Notes: generated from the sequence alone by a model not told the origin. 64,000 nt of DNA from VRUE01 sp963837735 (GCA_963837735.1 CAWIOM010000017.1:124001-188000); one strand, 5' to 3'. Shown: positions 8,141-17,189, counted from the first letter of the stretch. Program-made: numbers and translations.

Positions 8141-9070
8141 ATGTCGCTGACCGTCGTCGGATCGATCGCCTTTGACTCCGTTCGCACCCCCTTCGGGGAG
8201 CGCGAGCGGATGCTCGGCGGAACCTCCGTCCACTTCTCGCTCGCCGCCCGTTTCTTCACCGAGGTGCGACCCGTCGGACCGGTCGGGGACGACTTCGGCA
8301 CCGACGAGTTCGCGCTCCTGGAGAGCCGTGGGATCCTCGTCGAAGACATCGAGCGGGTCGCCGGTGGCAGGTCGTTCTTCTGGCGCGGCCGCTACGAGTA
8401 CGACCTCAACGTCGCCCACACCGAGGACACCCAGCTCGGTGTCTTCGGCGAGTTCGAGCCGAAGCTCTCGGACGCGTCCAGGAATGCCGACACCCTCTTC
8501 CTCGCCAACATCCAGCCTGACCTTCAGCGCCAGGTCCGTGCTCAGTGCGGCGGCGCCAGCTTCTGTGCGCTCGACTCGATGAACCTCTGGATCGACACCG
8601 CCAGGGACTCGCTGTTGGCGGCGATCGCCGAGGTCGACTGCCTGATCGTCAACGATGCCGAGATCCGCCAGCTGACCGGCGAGTCGAACCTGGCCCGGGC
8701 CGCCCGGGCCGTGATGGAGATGGGGCCGCGTGCCGTCGTCGCCAAGCAGGGCGAGTACGGCGCGGCGCTGTTCACGGAGGCCGGCTTCTTCGCCCTGCCG
8801 GGCTTCCCGCTCGAGGACGTCGCCGACCCGACCGGGGCGGGCGACAGCTTCGCCGGCGGCTTCCTCGGCTACATCGACAGCCACGAGGGGGAGCTCGACG
8901 ATGCATGCCTGCGGCGGGCGATGGGCTACGGCACGGTGCTCGCCTCGTTCAACGTCGAGGAGTTCGGGACCGAGCGCGTCGCCCGCCTCACCCGCGAGGA
9001 GATCGACGGGCGCTTCGAGCTGCTCCGCGAGATGACCAACTTCGACGTCCTCCCCGCGCCCGCCGAGTAG
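8141..9070 (+). CDS. PfkB family carbohydrate/nucleoside kinase
   Basis: This 309-residue protein starts at ATG 8141 (MSLTVVGSIAFDSV); the open frame reaches further upstream into the divergent MDR gene without support. It has the ribokinase-like substrate motif (GGTSVHFSLAARFF near residue 28), GPVGDDFG, and the C-terminal signature DPTGAGDSFAGGFLGY (about residues 229-244) with the anion hole and catalytic Asp. The sugar or nucleoside phosphorylated cannot be told from sequence; the enzyme is probably cytoplasmic. No pathway partner is adjacent. The following gene, citrate synthase, has its own ribosome binding site 85 bp downstream. Confidence 0.88.
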   Translation: MSLTVVGSIAFDSVRTPFGERERMLGGTSVHFSLAARFFTEVRPVGPVGDDFGTDEFALLESRGILVEDIERVAGGRSFFWRGRYEYDLNVAHTEDTQLGVFGEFEPKLSDASRNADTLFLANIQPDLQRQVRAQCGGASFCALDSMNLWIDTARDSLLAAIAEVDCLIVNDAEIRQLTGESNLARAARAVMEMGPRAVVAKQGEYGAALFTEAGFFALPGFPLEDVADPTGAGDSFAGGFLGYIDSHEGELDDACLRRAMGYGTVLASFNVEEFGTERVARLTREEIDGRFELLREMTNFDVLPAPAE

Positions 9071-9155
9071 CGCCCGGCATCACCGTGTCGCAACAGGCCT
9101 GAAACTCCGAACTGCGATACTGAACCGCAGAGAGAAACCAGTCTGAGGAGGGGTG

Positions 9156-10607
9156 ATGGCCGCCGAGCAGGAGAGCAGCACCGCAACCGCCGGAGGCGGG
9201 GTCGCCACCGGCTCCGAGACCCTGACGGTCACCGACAACCGCACCGGCAGGACCTACGAGCTGCCGATCACCGACAACACGATCCGCGGCCTCGACCTGC
9301 GCCAGATCAAGGTCGACGAGGACGAATTCGGGATGCTGTCCTACGACCCGGCGTTCACCAACACGGCCTCCTGCCGCTCCTCGATCACCTACATCGACGG
9401 CGAGGCGGGGATCCTCGAACACCGCGGCTACTCGATCGAACAGCTCTGCGAGCGCTCGACCTTCCTCGAGGTCGCCTATCTGCTGATCTTCGGCGAGCTG
9501 CCGACGGCGGCCCAGCTCGAGCGCTGGACCTTCGACATCACCCACCACACCTACGTCCACGAGGATCTCAAGCACCTCTTCCAGGGCTTCCGCTACGACG
9601 CCCACCCGATGGGAATGCTGATGGCGGGATGCGCGGCGCTCTCGACCTTCTATCCGGACGCCAAGCGGACCACCGACCCCGAAGAGCGCTACATGGCCGC
9701 GGTCCGGCTGATCGCCAAGATCCCGACCCTCGCCGCCTTCTCCTACCGGCACAACATGGGCTTCCCCTACGCCTACCCGGACAACGACCTCAACTACTCC
9801 GAGAACTTCCTCTCGATGATGTTCAAGAAAACGGAAGCGCAGCACATTCCCAAGGAAGCCCTCTCGAAGGCGCTCGACGTGCTCTTCATCCTCCACGCCG
9901 ACCACGAACAGAACTGCTCGACCAACGCCGTCCGCGGCGTCGGCTCCTCCGACGTCGATCCCTACTCGGCCGTAGCCGCCGGGGTCGCGGCGCTCTACGG
10001 GCCGCTGCACGGCGGCGCCAACGAGGCCGTCCTGCGGATGCTGCGGCGGATCGAGTCCCCCGACAACATCCCCGACTTCCTCGAGCGCGTGAAGGGCCGC
10101 GAGGAGAAACTGATGGGCTTCGGCCACCGGGTCTACAAGAACTACGACCCGCGGGCGCGGGTCATCCAGCAGCACATGGACGAGGTCTTCGAGGCGACCG
10201 AATACAACCCGCTGGTCGAGATCGCCCGCGAGCTCGAGAAGCGCGCCCTCGACGACGACTTCTTCACCTCGCGCAAGCTCTACCCGAACGTCGACTTCTA
10301 CTCGGGGATCATCTACGAGGCGCTCGAGATCCCGACCGACATGTTCACCGTGATCTTCGCCATCCCCCGCACCGCCGGCTGGATCGCCCAGTGGATGGAG
10401 ATGAAAGACGACCCCGAGCAGAAGATCGCCCGGCCACGGCAGGTCTACACGGGCGAGAGGGAGCGCACCTACGTGCCGATCGGCGAGCGCCAGGGCCCCG
10501 AGAAAATCGTCGGGCCGCCGGCGCGCAGGCCGAAACGGCCTCGGCGCGGAGCGATGAGGCCTGCTGGGGAGGGGATCGGCACCCCTCCTCTCTCAACTTT
10601 TTCGTGA
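9156..10607 (+). CDS. gltA: Citrate synthase (C-terminus possibly frameshifted)
   Basis: The enzyme condenses oxaloacetate and acetyl-CoA to citrate in the TCA cycle. Catalytic residues are visible: His in LHGGANEAVL (near residue 284), His in GFGHRVYK (near 322) and Asp in PNVDFYSG (near 378). The long N-terminal extension with an oxaloacetate-type start fits the type II, hexameric GltA family. The ATG at 9156 follows GAGGAGG; a GTG at 9153 is possible. Family members usually end soon after RQVYTGERERTYVP, whereas this frame continues about 35 residues through a GC hairpin into the repeat at 10569. A one-base error near 10490-10500 is likely. Confidence 0.95.
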   Translation: MAAEQESSTATAGGGVATGSETLTVTDNRTGRTYELPITDNTIRGLDLRQIKVDEDEFGMLSYDPAFTNTASCRSSITYIDGEAGILEHRGYSIEQLCERSTFLEVAYLLIFGELPTAAQLERWTFDITHHTYVHEDLKHLFQGFRYDAHPMGMLMAGCAALSTFYPDAKRTTDPEERYMAAVRLIAKIPTLAAFSYRHNMGFPYAYPDNDLNYSENFLSMMFKKTEAQHIPKEALSKALDVLFILHADHEQNCSTNAVRGVGSSDVDPYSAVAAGVAALYGPLHGGANEAVLRMLRRIESPDNIPDFLERVKGREEKLMGFGHRVYKNYDPRARVIQQHMDEVFEATEYNPLVEIARELEKRALDDDFFTSRKLYPNVDFYSGIIYEALEIPTDMFTVIFAIPRTAGWIAQWMEMKDDPEQKIARPRQVYTGERERTYVPIGERQGPEKIVGPPARRPKRPRRGAMRPAGEGIGTPPLSTFS

Positions 10608-10679
10608 AGCGCCTGCGGGCTCCCGCGAAGAGCTGCTGGCGAAAAAGTACAAGCCGTTCGCAGGGGCGCCGATCCCCTC
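10569..10679. repeat. Long intergenic inverted repeat after citrate synthase
   Basis: Arms 10569-10586 and 10662-10679 are complementary at 17 of 18 positions (core GAGGGGATCGGC). A second pair inside (ACTTTTTCG with CGAAAAAGT) extends the structure. It overlaps the apparent 3' end of the citrate synthase frame and probably ends that transcript. Confidence 0.75.
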
Positions 10680-10735
10680 TGCCCGCAGCGCCCAAGGCAG
10701 GTCCGCGGGGAGGCTGGATTGCGTAGCCTGGCGCG

Positions 10736-11080
10736 GTGGCCGAGTGGAAGCTGACTGTCAGGCATGGGTCCGACGTGGATAGCGCGGGCTACGCGAGCTT
10801 GGAGGAGGCCGTGGCCGCGATGCGGGAGCGGGCGCTGGCGATCCGGGCGGAGGGGCCGGTGGGGCCGGTTGCGGGTTTCCGGGACTACGAGCCGCGGGAC
10901 CAGGTCCACGCGCGGCTGCAGCTCTCGGGCGGCGGGCTGCTTCGGAGGGTGACCGCCGGGATCGATGTGCGCGGCAACGGAGAGTTCGTCCCCTACCGGG
11001 GAGGCGTGCGGCGCGAGGAGCTCGACCCGAGCGGCCACGAGACGCCGTTCGACACGGTCCGCGAGACTCTGGCCGGATGA
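10736..11080 (+). CDS. Conserved hypothetical protein (114 aa)
   Basis: The GTG start at 10736 reads MAEWKLTVRHGSDVDSAG. The protein is short, soluble and charged, with a predicted helix rich in Ala/Glu/Arg (residues 20-36) followed by beta-rich sequence. No known motif is recognised. Codon use matches its neighbours. The stop overlaps the next gene's ATG by four bases (ATGA), and the third gene follows two bases after that, so 10736-11819 forms a three-gene transcription unit of small proteins. The function is unknown, and the tight coupling is the main evidence that the gene is real. Confidence 0.7.
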   Translation: MAEWKLTVRHGSDVDSAGYASLEEAVAAMRERALAIRAEGPVGPVAGFRDYEPRDQVHARLQLSGGGLLRRVTAGIDVRGNGEFVPYRGGVRREELDPSGHETPFDTVRETLAG

Positions 11081-11388
11081 CCGAAAGCGAGATCCCCAAG
11101 GGCAGCTACGCCGCCGGGCGCCGTGTGCCGCTGCCCGCCGGCGCCCAACCGCCGTTCACCGTCTTCATAAACGGGGTCGAGCAGAGTGAGGACGCCGACT
11201 ACCGCGTCGCCGCCGGCGAGATCGTCTTCAACCGCGAGATCGTCAAGGAGAGGATCGGAACCGGCCGCTGGCTGGCGATGTACCTGGGGCTGTTCGGCAC
11301 CTACCGCAAGGATGAGACGATCGACCTGCAGTTCGTGCGCGACGGCAGGACCGAGCTGGTCTCCGACCTGCCGGTGAAGGAGGGCTAG
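11077..11388 (+). CDS. Conserved hypothetical protein (103 aa)
   Basis: This is the middle gene of a coupled three-gene unit, starting at ATG 11077 inside the previous stop region. The segment PPFTVFINGVEQSEDADYRVAAGEIVFNREIVKER resembles the beta-rich repeat used in phage-tail and receptor-binding modules, where a short name-plus-offset unit precedes a fold of beta strands; this similarity is only impressionistic. The protein has no signal peptide or membrane segment. Its partners are the 114-residue and 142-residue proteins on either side. The function is not assigned. Confidence 0.72.
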   Translation: MTESEIPKGSYAAGRRVPLPAGAQPPFTVFINGVEQSEDADYRVAAGEIVFNREIVKERIGTGRWLAMYLGLFGTYRKDETIDLQFVRDGRTELVSDLPVKEG

Positions 11389-11390
11389 CA

Positions 11391-11819
11391 ATGGATGTCG
11401 GCTTCCTCCTGCTCAGCGATCACAGCGAGTCGGTCAACGGCAAGCTATACATGGTCGGCGGCGGCTGGAACGTCCTGCGCCTGCCCGAGCTCCCCCACGA
11501 ATGGGGCTTCCACATCGCCCTCGGCCTCGACGTCGGCTGGGACGAGACCAACACCCACCACAACCTCGTCGTCAACGTCCACGACCCCGACGGCGTCGAG
11601 CTCGGCGAGGGCCTCGCGGTCGAGTTCGAGGCCGGCCGGCCGCCGGGCATGCCGGCCGGCCAGGAGCAGCGACTTGTGATGTCGATCGGCACCGCGGTCA
11701 CCTTCGCCACCGCCGGCCCGCACGCGGCGGTGGTCCACGCCGACGACGAGGAGATCGGCCGCGCCCGCTTCTACGTCACCGCCGGCGTCCCGAACGGCCA
11801 GGACTTCGGCCCGGCCTAA
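11391..11819 (+). CDS. Conserved hypothetical protein, possibly DUF6941-like (142 aa)
   Basis: The protein reads MDVGFLLLSDHSESVNGKLY followed by a GGGWNVLRLPELP segment and alternating beta strands ending in a RFYVTAG edge. This pattern (a cytosolic all-beta protein with a sheet of receptor-like strands) recalls proteins annotated DUF6941, but I cannot confirm the family. It is the last gene of the small three-gene unit, two bases after the preceding stop. It is convergent with the UbiA gene, with only nine bases between the two stop codons and no room for a separate strong terminator. Confidence 0.72.
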   Translation: MDVGFLLLSDHSESVNGKLYMVGGGWNVLRLPELPHEWGFHIALGLDVGWDETNTHHNLVVNVHDPDGVELGEGLAVEFEAGRPPGMPAGQEQRLVMSIGTAVTFATAGPHAAVVHADDEEIGRARFYVTAGVPNGQDFGPA

Positions 11820-11828
11820 CCCCGACTG

Positions 11829-12818
11829 CTACTTGAAGACGTAGAGCAGCAGGAAGGCGACGAGGACGAAGCTGAGGCCGCCGAAGATCATGCCCTTGTC
11901 CTCGGCGACTATCGCCGCGGTGGAGCGGTCGTCGGAGCGGTCGTAGATCAGGTAGAGGTAGCGGAAGATGCAGTAGACGGCGGAGGGGATGGTCAACATC
12001 ATCCTGCTCCCGATCAGCGGCGAGTTGACGGTGTAGATCGAGTAGCTGATCACGGTGCCGGTGGTGACCAGGGAGACCATTTGGTCGAGGAACGGCAGCG
12101 AGTAGTGCTCCAGCACCGGCCGGCTGCTCGTCCCCTCGTGCAACTCGGAGACGGCCTCCTGGCGGCGCTTGGTCACGCCGAGGAAGAGGGCGAGCATCCC
12201 GGTGCAGAGGATCAGCCACTCCGATGCATGCGCGTCGACCGCGTTTGCGCCGGCCGCCACCCGGAGGATGAACAGGCCCGAAAGCGTCATTACGTCGACG
12301 ATCACGATCTGCTTGAGGCCGAGGCTGTAGGCCATCTGGGCGATGCCGTAGCCGACAACCATCAGGCCCACCTGCCAGTTGATCGTGGCAAAGGCGATCG
12401 CGATTGCCACGATCGCCAGCAGCGGCGCGATCGTCTTTGCGGTGTTCTCGGATAGCTCGCGGGCCGCGAGCGGCCGAAAGCGCTTCTTCGGGTGCTGACG
12501 GTCGAGCTCGACATCGACCAGGTCGTTGACGTAATACCCCGCACTGGAGATCAGGCAGAAGGAGACAAAGGTGAGCGTCGCCTCGAGGACCTCGTGGGGC
12601 TGATTGAACTTGCCGGAGAAGAGCAGCCCGGCAAAGACGAAGACATTCTTGATCCACTCGTGCGGGCGGCCGGTCTTGATCGCCGCGCGCAGCGGCGAGC
12701 GGCGCGGCACCACGGGCTCGTTCATGTCGACCACCGCCTCCTCGGCCGGGGCGACGGTCGGTTGTTCGGAGGTGATCGTTTCCACATTAAGGGGGCCCTG
12801 CCCAGCGAGATCGCGCAT
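11829..12818 (-). CDS. UbiA family prenyltransferase, decaprenyl-phosphate phosphoribosyltransferase-like
   Basis: This integral membrane protein of up to 329 residues has about eight or nine helices. The first Asp-rich motif NDLVDVELDRQHPKKRFRP matches the NDxxDxxxDxxHPxKxxRP pattern of the DPPR synthase branch (mycobacterial Rv3806c/UbiA). That branch transfers phosphoribose from PRPP to decaprenyl phosphate to make the arabinose donor. The opening RPHEWIKNVFVFAGLLFSGK is also typical of this branch. The first 30 residues before MNEPVV are poorly conserved-looking, so the start may be 12725 rather than 12818. It lies downstream of the two-component genes on the same strand; a functional link is not evident. 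Confidence 0.85.
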   Translation of the reverse strand: MRDLAGQGPLNVETITSEQPTVAPAEEAVVDMNEPVVPRRSPLRAAIKTGRPHEWIKNVFVFAGLLFSGKFNQPHEVLEATLTFVSFCLISSAGYYVNDLVDVELDRQHPKKRFRPLAARELSENTAKTIAPLLAIVAIAIAFATINWQVGLMVVGYGIAQMAYSLGLKQIVIVDVMTLSGLFILRVAAGANAVDAHASEWLILCTGMLALFLGVTKRRQEAVSELHEGTSSRPVLEHYSLPFLDQMVSLVTTGTVISYSIYTVNSPLIGSRMMLTIPSAVYCIFRYLYLIYDRSDDRSTAAIVAEDKGMIFGGLSFVLVAFLLLYVFK

Positions 12819-12851
12819 GGCAAGGGGAAGAGGGTCGCGAAAGGGTAGCGC

Positions 12852-14242
12852 TCAGGCCGGTAGCCGAACCGTGAAGCGGGCCCCCTGGGCGGGAAGGTTC
12901 TCGACGGCGACGCTGCCTCCCATCGCCTCGCTCAGCTCGCGGACGATCGCCAGTCCGAGGCCGGCGCCGTCGGCGGAGCCCCGGCCGGCGCGCTCGCGCA
13001 GGCGGAAGCGCTCGAACGCGTGCGGGATCTCCGCCACCGGGATCCCCGGCCCCTGGTCGGCGACGGTGACCTCGCCGGGTGCGGCGCGCAGCTCGACGAC
13101 ACCGCCCTCCGGGCTGACCCGGATCGCGTTCTCGAGCAGGTTGGAGACGACCTGCAGGGCGCGGCCGTGGTCGGCGGTCGCGGGCGCGGCTCTCTCCCCC
13201 GCCACCCGGACCTCGACTCCGGCCTCGATGGCGCGCGGGCGCAGGCGCTCCTCCGCCTCACGAACGACCGTGGCGAGGTCGACCGGCTCGCGCTCGACCT
13301 TCATCGCCCCCTGGCTGAGGCGGGCGAGGGCGAGCAGGTCGCCGACCAGGCGCTCCAGGCGCAGCGCCTCGCGGCCGACGACCCCGGCGGCCTCTCGCGG
13401 CTCGACCGTGCCGTCCTCGATTCCCTCGGCATAGCCTCGGATCGAGGTCAGCGGGGTGCGCAGATCGTGCGAGACGGAGAGCAGCACCGCCCGCTCGGCG
13501 TCGCGGGCGGTGGCGAGTCTGTCGGACATTCGGTTGAAGGAGGCGGCGAGCTCGTCGACCTCCTCGGTCCCCCCCGCCGGCACCGGCTCGGGGTTGCCGC
13601 CCGCCGCGACCTCGCCGGCGGCGACGGAGAGCCGGCGCAGCGGCGTCGTCAGGCGCCGGGCAAGCAGCGCCGCGACCGCGGCGGCTGCCAGGGCGGCGAT
13701 GCCGCTGGCGATCAGCAGCGCCGACAGGTAGCGACTGAAGTCGTCGCCCGAGACGACGTCGGGACGGGTGACGAGCGCGACGCCGCCCGCTGAGCCCGCC
13801 GCGCCGCGTAGATCGAGTTGCGACCGTCGATCTCGGCGACGCCGTCCGCCGCTCCCGTCCTCCGCAGCTCTTCGGCCGCTCCGTCGGGCAGGACGCGGGC
13901 GGCGGCGGCCGGGGTCAGCACCCGCAGAGGCTGCTCGCCGGGTGGCGGCCCGGCGCCGACCGCGGGCGGCGCGGCAACGCCAGGGGGTCGGGCGCCCGCG
14001 GTCGGCGGAGCGCCGGTCGCTCCCGGGGCCGGCACAAGCCCTCGGCCGCCGGTGCCGGCCGAGGGCACCCGAAATCGTGGCACCTGTGTGGCGAAGGTGT
14101 CGGCCTGGCGCTCGACGTCGGAGCGAATCGTGTCGCGGACGGCGTTGCGCGTCAGGACGACGCCGAGCGCAAGAGAGGCGCCGACGGCGAGCAGCACCGT
14201 GCCGAGGATCGCGACGAAGAGCCGACCCCGCAGGGAGCGCAT
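12852..14242 (-). CDS. OmpR-class sensor histidine kinase (one apparent frameshift)
   Basis: Two frames together give one kinase of about 463 residues. The first (14242 down to about 13800) has an N-terminal helix (LFVAILGTVLLAVGASLALGVVL) and a Pro/Gly/Ala-rich extracellular loop. The second (about 13800 to 12852) has a second transmembrane helix, HAMP, HisKA (SVSHDLRTPLTSIRGYAEG), an N box (NLLENAIR), G1 (DQGPGIP) and G2 (GAGLGLAIV). The frame changes near 13795-13805, where one base is probably missing. Its start overlaps the stop of the response regulator by one base, and the pair follows a small secreted protein. The signal sensed is unknown. Confidence 0.88.
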
Positions 14243-14919
14243 CAGGGAACGACCTTGTAGCCGGCGCCCCGCACCGTTTCGATCAGATCGGGACGGCCGA
14301 GCTTCGCCCGCAGCTGGCCGACGTGGACGTCGACGGTGCGGGTGCCGCCGGCAAACCCACCGCCCCAGACGAGCTCCAGCAAACGGTCGCGATTGAGGAC
14401 CACCCCCGGATGGGCGAGGAGCGCCGCGAGCAGGTCGAACTCGCGCGAGGTGAGGTCGACCGGCGCGCCGCCGACGGTCACGGTGCGGGCGGCGCGGTCG
14501 AGCTCCACCCCGCCCGCGGCGAGCACTCCGTCGCCCGCGAGCGCGGTGTCGCCGACGCCGGCCCGGCGCAGGATCGCCTTGACCCGGGCGACGAGCTCGC
14601 GTGGCGAGAACGGCTTGGTGACGTAGTCGTCGGCGCCGGCTTCGAGGCCGGCGACGCGGTCGACCTCGTCGTCGCGGGCGCTGAGCATGAGGATCGGGAC
14701 GCCCGTCCTGCTGCGCAGGCGCCGGCAGACCTCGAAGCCGTCGATCCCCGGCAGCCCGATGTCGAGGACGACGAGGCGGACGGGGTGGCGGGAGAGCTCC
14801 TCCAGGGCCTGCTCGCCGCTGCGAGCCCAGACGACGCCGAACCCGTCGCGCGTGAGATAAGCGCGAACGAGATCGGCGATCGCCTGCTCGTCCTCGACGA
14901 CGAGGATGGCTCCCTTCAT
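14242..14919 (-). CDS. OmpR/PhoB-type response regulator
   Basis: This 225-residue protein has a receiver domain (VVEDEQAIADLV; phosphoacceptor Asp in LVVLDIGLPGIDGFE; Lys in YVTKPFSPREL) and a C-terminal winged helix (LTSREFDLLAALLAHPGVVLNRDRLLELVWG...RTVDVHVGQLRAKL...RGAGYKV). It is a DNA-binding transcription factor coupled to the histidine kinase by a one-base stop/start overlap. Direct repeats GTAAG spaced 11 bp lie upstream of the first gene of this operon (15547-15562), which is the expected arrangement for autoregulation. The other targets are not known. Confidence 0.93.
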   Translation of the reverse strand: MKGAILVVEDEQAIADLVRAYLTRDGFGVVWARSGEQALEELSRHPVRLVVLDIGLPGIDGFEVCRRLRSRTGVPILMLSARDDEVDRVAGLEAGADDYVTKPFSPRELVARVKAILRRAGVGDTALAGDGVLAAGGVELDRAARTVTVGGAPVDLTSREFDLLAALLAHPGVVLNRDRLLELVWGGGFAGGTRTVDVHVGQLRAKLGRPDLIETVRGAGYKVVP

Positions 14920-14923
14920 CCGG

Positions 14924-15472
14924 CTAGCTTCCCATCTGCGCTCCCGGCGGAGGCGGCGGCAGCTGCCCGCCCGGCCTTCCGCCCTTGAGGTCGCCTTTCT
15001 TGGGCACCGCCATCACCGCTTTGGCGGCCTCGCCCTCGGGGCCCGAGACGAGCACCTGCTGGCCCTTGGAGAGGTCGTCGACGGTCGACCCGCCGCGATT
15101 GTGGCCGCGCCCGGCGGGCGGGCCGGCGATCACGTCGGTGTCCTCGTCGAGGGCGACGGTGGCTTCGCTGCCGTCGTTCTCGGAGAGCGTGATCGAGCTC
15201 GCGTCGACGCTGACGATCTTGCCCTGGTCGAGCCGGATCACCTCCGCGTTACCTTCCTTGTCCTGGACATGCAGCTCACCGTAGGTGAGGCCTTTCAGGG
15301 GCGGCCCCATCGTCCCGGGCGGCGGCGGCCGTTTACCGGCCTTGGCGGCATGGTCCCCTTCGGAGCCGCCCTGGGAGTCATTCTGGGCCGCGGCCACGCC
15401 GCCGACAACCAGCGCCGCGGCGACGCCGATCGTGGCGGCCGACTTGGCCCTCGTGCGAGTTACCTCGAACAT
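14924..15472 (-). CDS. Small exported protein, DUF5666-like, leading the two-component operon
   Basis: The ATG at 15472 follows a strong AAGGAGG ribosome site, so the earlier in-frame start is rejected. The 182-residue product has an N-terminal hydrophobic segment (SAATIGVAAALVVGGVAAAQ), a Pro-rich linker, then a small beta domain reading GKIVSVDASSITLSENDGS...VALDEDTDV...LSKGQQVLV, which resembles the DUF5666 repeat found in secreted bacterial proteins, and a Pro-rich tail. It is the first gene before the response regulator and kinase (four-base gap). It could be a signal-modulating exported partner of the kinase; that role is inferred from position only. Confidence 0.82.
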   Translation of the reverse strand: MFEVTRTRAKSAATIGVAAALVVGGVAAAQNDSQGGSEGDHAAKAGKRPPPPGTMGPPLKGLTYGELHVQDKEGNAEVIRLDQGKIVSVDASSITLSENDGSEATVALDEDTDVIAGPPAGRGHNRGGSTVDDLSKGQQVLVSGPEGEAAKAVMAVPKKGDLKGGRPGGQLPPPPPGAQMGS

Positions 15473-15546
15473 CGTGTACCTCCTTGTCGATTGCACCTGA
15501 TGGAGGCGATGCTCTGCGAGGGGCGTACGGTCACCGTCAGGCGCGT

Positions 15547-15562
15547 GTAAGCGCTTCGTAAG
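15547..15562 (-). promoter_or_regulatory. Candidate OmpR-type operator
   Basis: GTAAG occurs at 15547-15551 and again at 15558-15562, an 11-bp direct-repeat spacing typical of OmpR/PhoB regulators. It sits 75-90 bp upstream of the operon that encodes such a regulator. Confidence 0.4.
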
Positions 15563-15578
15563 CCCCTCTCCGGTGGGG

Positions 15579-17189
15579 TTAGGGGTCGATGAGAACGCCG
15601 GGGTTGAGGACGGCGTTGGGATCGAGCTCGGCCTTGGCGGCGCGCAGGGCGGCGCCGAAAGGCGCCGGGCGCTGGCGGTCGTACCAGGGTCGGTGGTCGC
15701 GGCCGACCGCGTGGTGGTGGGTGATCGTGCCGCCCGCTTCGATCACCGCCTCCGAGGCCGCCGCCTTGATCTCGTCCCACTGCTCGACCTCGCCTCCGCG
15801 GACCGCCGGCGCCATCACCGTGAAGTAGGGCGCCGGCCCGTCCGGGTAGACGTGGGTGAAGCGGCAACTGACCCGGGCCGCCCCGGGTCCCTCGGCGGGA
15901 ACGTCACAGACCTCGGCGACCTTGGCTCGTGCCGCCTCCATCGCAGACGCGTGGAAGTCCTCGAAGCGGTCCCAGGTGATCGCCGACTCGAAGGTGTCGG
16001 AGAGGACCCCGCAGGCGACGAATGTGTCGCGCAGGTACGGGGCCATCAGGAAGGCGCCACGCCAGGCCCCGACGGCGTCGGAGTCCTCGCCGCCGCGCCC
16101 GGTGCCGCGGACATCGCCGGGGACGCCGCCCCGATCCTCGGCGATCTCGATCGCGATCTTCATCGGGCCCTCGACCGGGTGGTGCGGGGACTCGAACCCG
16201 AGGATCAGCAGATTCTTCTCGCCGGTCCCGGCGCCGGTGGTGCCCGCCTCGAGCGCGTCGAGCAGGCGGCAGTTGGCCGGGTTGAGCCCGGATTGCGAGA
16301 TATCCCTGACCGCGCTCGCGGCGGCGAGGAAGTCGTCGAACTCGACCCCGCAGGAGAGCTTGAACCGCGGCCGCGGCCTCACCCTGACCCAGGCCTCGGC
16401 AATCACCCCGAGGATCCCCTCGGAGCCGATCAGCGCCCGATCGGGAGAGGGCCCGGCGCCGGATCCAGGCAGGCGCCGACTCTCCCAGGTGCCGCGCGGG
16501 GTGATCGCCCGCACCGACTCGACCAGGTCGTCGATGTGGGTGTAGAGGGTCGCGAAGTGGCCGCCGGCTCTGGTCGCGATCCAGCCGCCCAGCGTCGAGT
16601 ACTCGAACGACTGGGGAAAGTGCCGCAGTGTGAGGCCGTGCTCGCGCAGCTGGTCCTCGAGGCCGGGGCCGGTGGCGCCCGCCTGGATACGAGCCGATAG
16701 CGAGGTCGCGTCCACCTCGAGAACCCGATCCAGGCGGCGCAGGTCGAGGCAGACGAACGGCCGCTCGCCGAGCCGCCCCTCGACGCCGCCGACGACGCTG
16801 GTGCCGCCGCCGAACGGAACGACAGCGGCACCCTCGGCCTCGGCCCAGCTCAGCACGACCTCGATCTCCGACTCGTCGGCGGGCAGGGCGACGAGGTCGG
16901 GCGGGTTCTCGAACTCGCCGCGGAAACCGCGCACCACATCGCGGTAGGCCTTGCCCAGCGCGTGGACGACCCGCTCGTGGGCATCGTCGGTGAACAGGTC
17001 GCCCAGGTCCGCCGGCGCCTTCAGCCGCGACCTCCGCAGCTCAACCCGCTCGAACGGCACCGGCTCCTCGACCTCGCCCCCGAACCCGAGCCCCTCCCGA
17101 ATCCCCTTCGCCGCCTTCTCAAGCTCCTTCCGCGAAGGCGCCTGATCCTCCCACCCCCATCCCCAGTGCTTCTTCCGCCGCTCAGCCAT
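15579..17189 (-). CDS. FAD-linked oxidase, alkyl-dihydroxyacetonephosphate synthase-like
   Basis: From ATG 17189 the product is about 536 residues and reads MAERRKKHWGWGWEDQ, the usual start of bacterial AGPS-type proteins. The FAD-binding segment is PFGGGTSVVGGVEG (near residue 115), followed by a flavin-contact GSEGILGVIAEAWVRVRP and the C-terminal GGTITHHHAVGRDHRPWY with the His cluster that is catalytic in alkyl-DHAP synthase. That enzyme swaps the acyl chain of acyl-DHAP for a fatty alcohol, forming the ether bond of ether lipids. The adjacent upstream didomain SDR resembles a fatty acyl-CoA reductase, which would supply the alcohol. Glycolate-oxidase-like relatives are the main alternative. 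Confidence 0.85.
   Translation of the reverse strand: MAERRKKHWGWGWEDQAPSRKELEKAAKGIREGLGFGGEVEEPVPFERVELRRSRLKAPADLGDLFTDDAHERVVHALGKAYRDVVRGFRGEFENPPDLVALPADESEIEVVLSWAEAEGAAVVPFGGGTSVVGGVEGRLGERPFVCLDLRRLDRVLEVDATSLSARIQAGATGPGLEDQLREHGLTLRHFPQSFEYSTLGGWIATRAGGHFATLYTHIDDLVESVRAITPRGTWESRRLPGSGAGPSPDRALIGSEGILGVIAEAWVRVRPRPRFKLSCGVEFDDFLAAASAVRDISQSGLNPANCRLLDALEAGTTGAGTGEKNLLILGFESPHHPVEGPMKIAIEIAEDRGGVPGDVRGTGRGGEDSDAVGAWRGAFLMAPYLRDTFVACGVLSDTFESAITWDRFEDFHASAMEAARAKVAEVCDVPAEGPGAARVSCRFTHVYPDGPAPYFTVMAPAVRGGEVEQWDEIKAAASEAVIEAGGTITHHHAVGRDHRPWYDRQRPAPFGAALRAAKAELDPNAVLNPGVLIDP

Noticed and set aside
10595..10660. A coding extension of citrate synthase through the hairpin
   Set aside because: The extra residues are not typical of the family and lie on an inverted repeat; a frameshift near the C-terminus is more likely.
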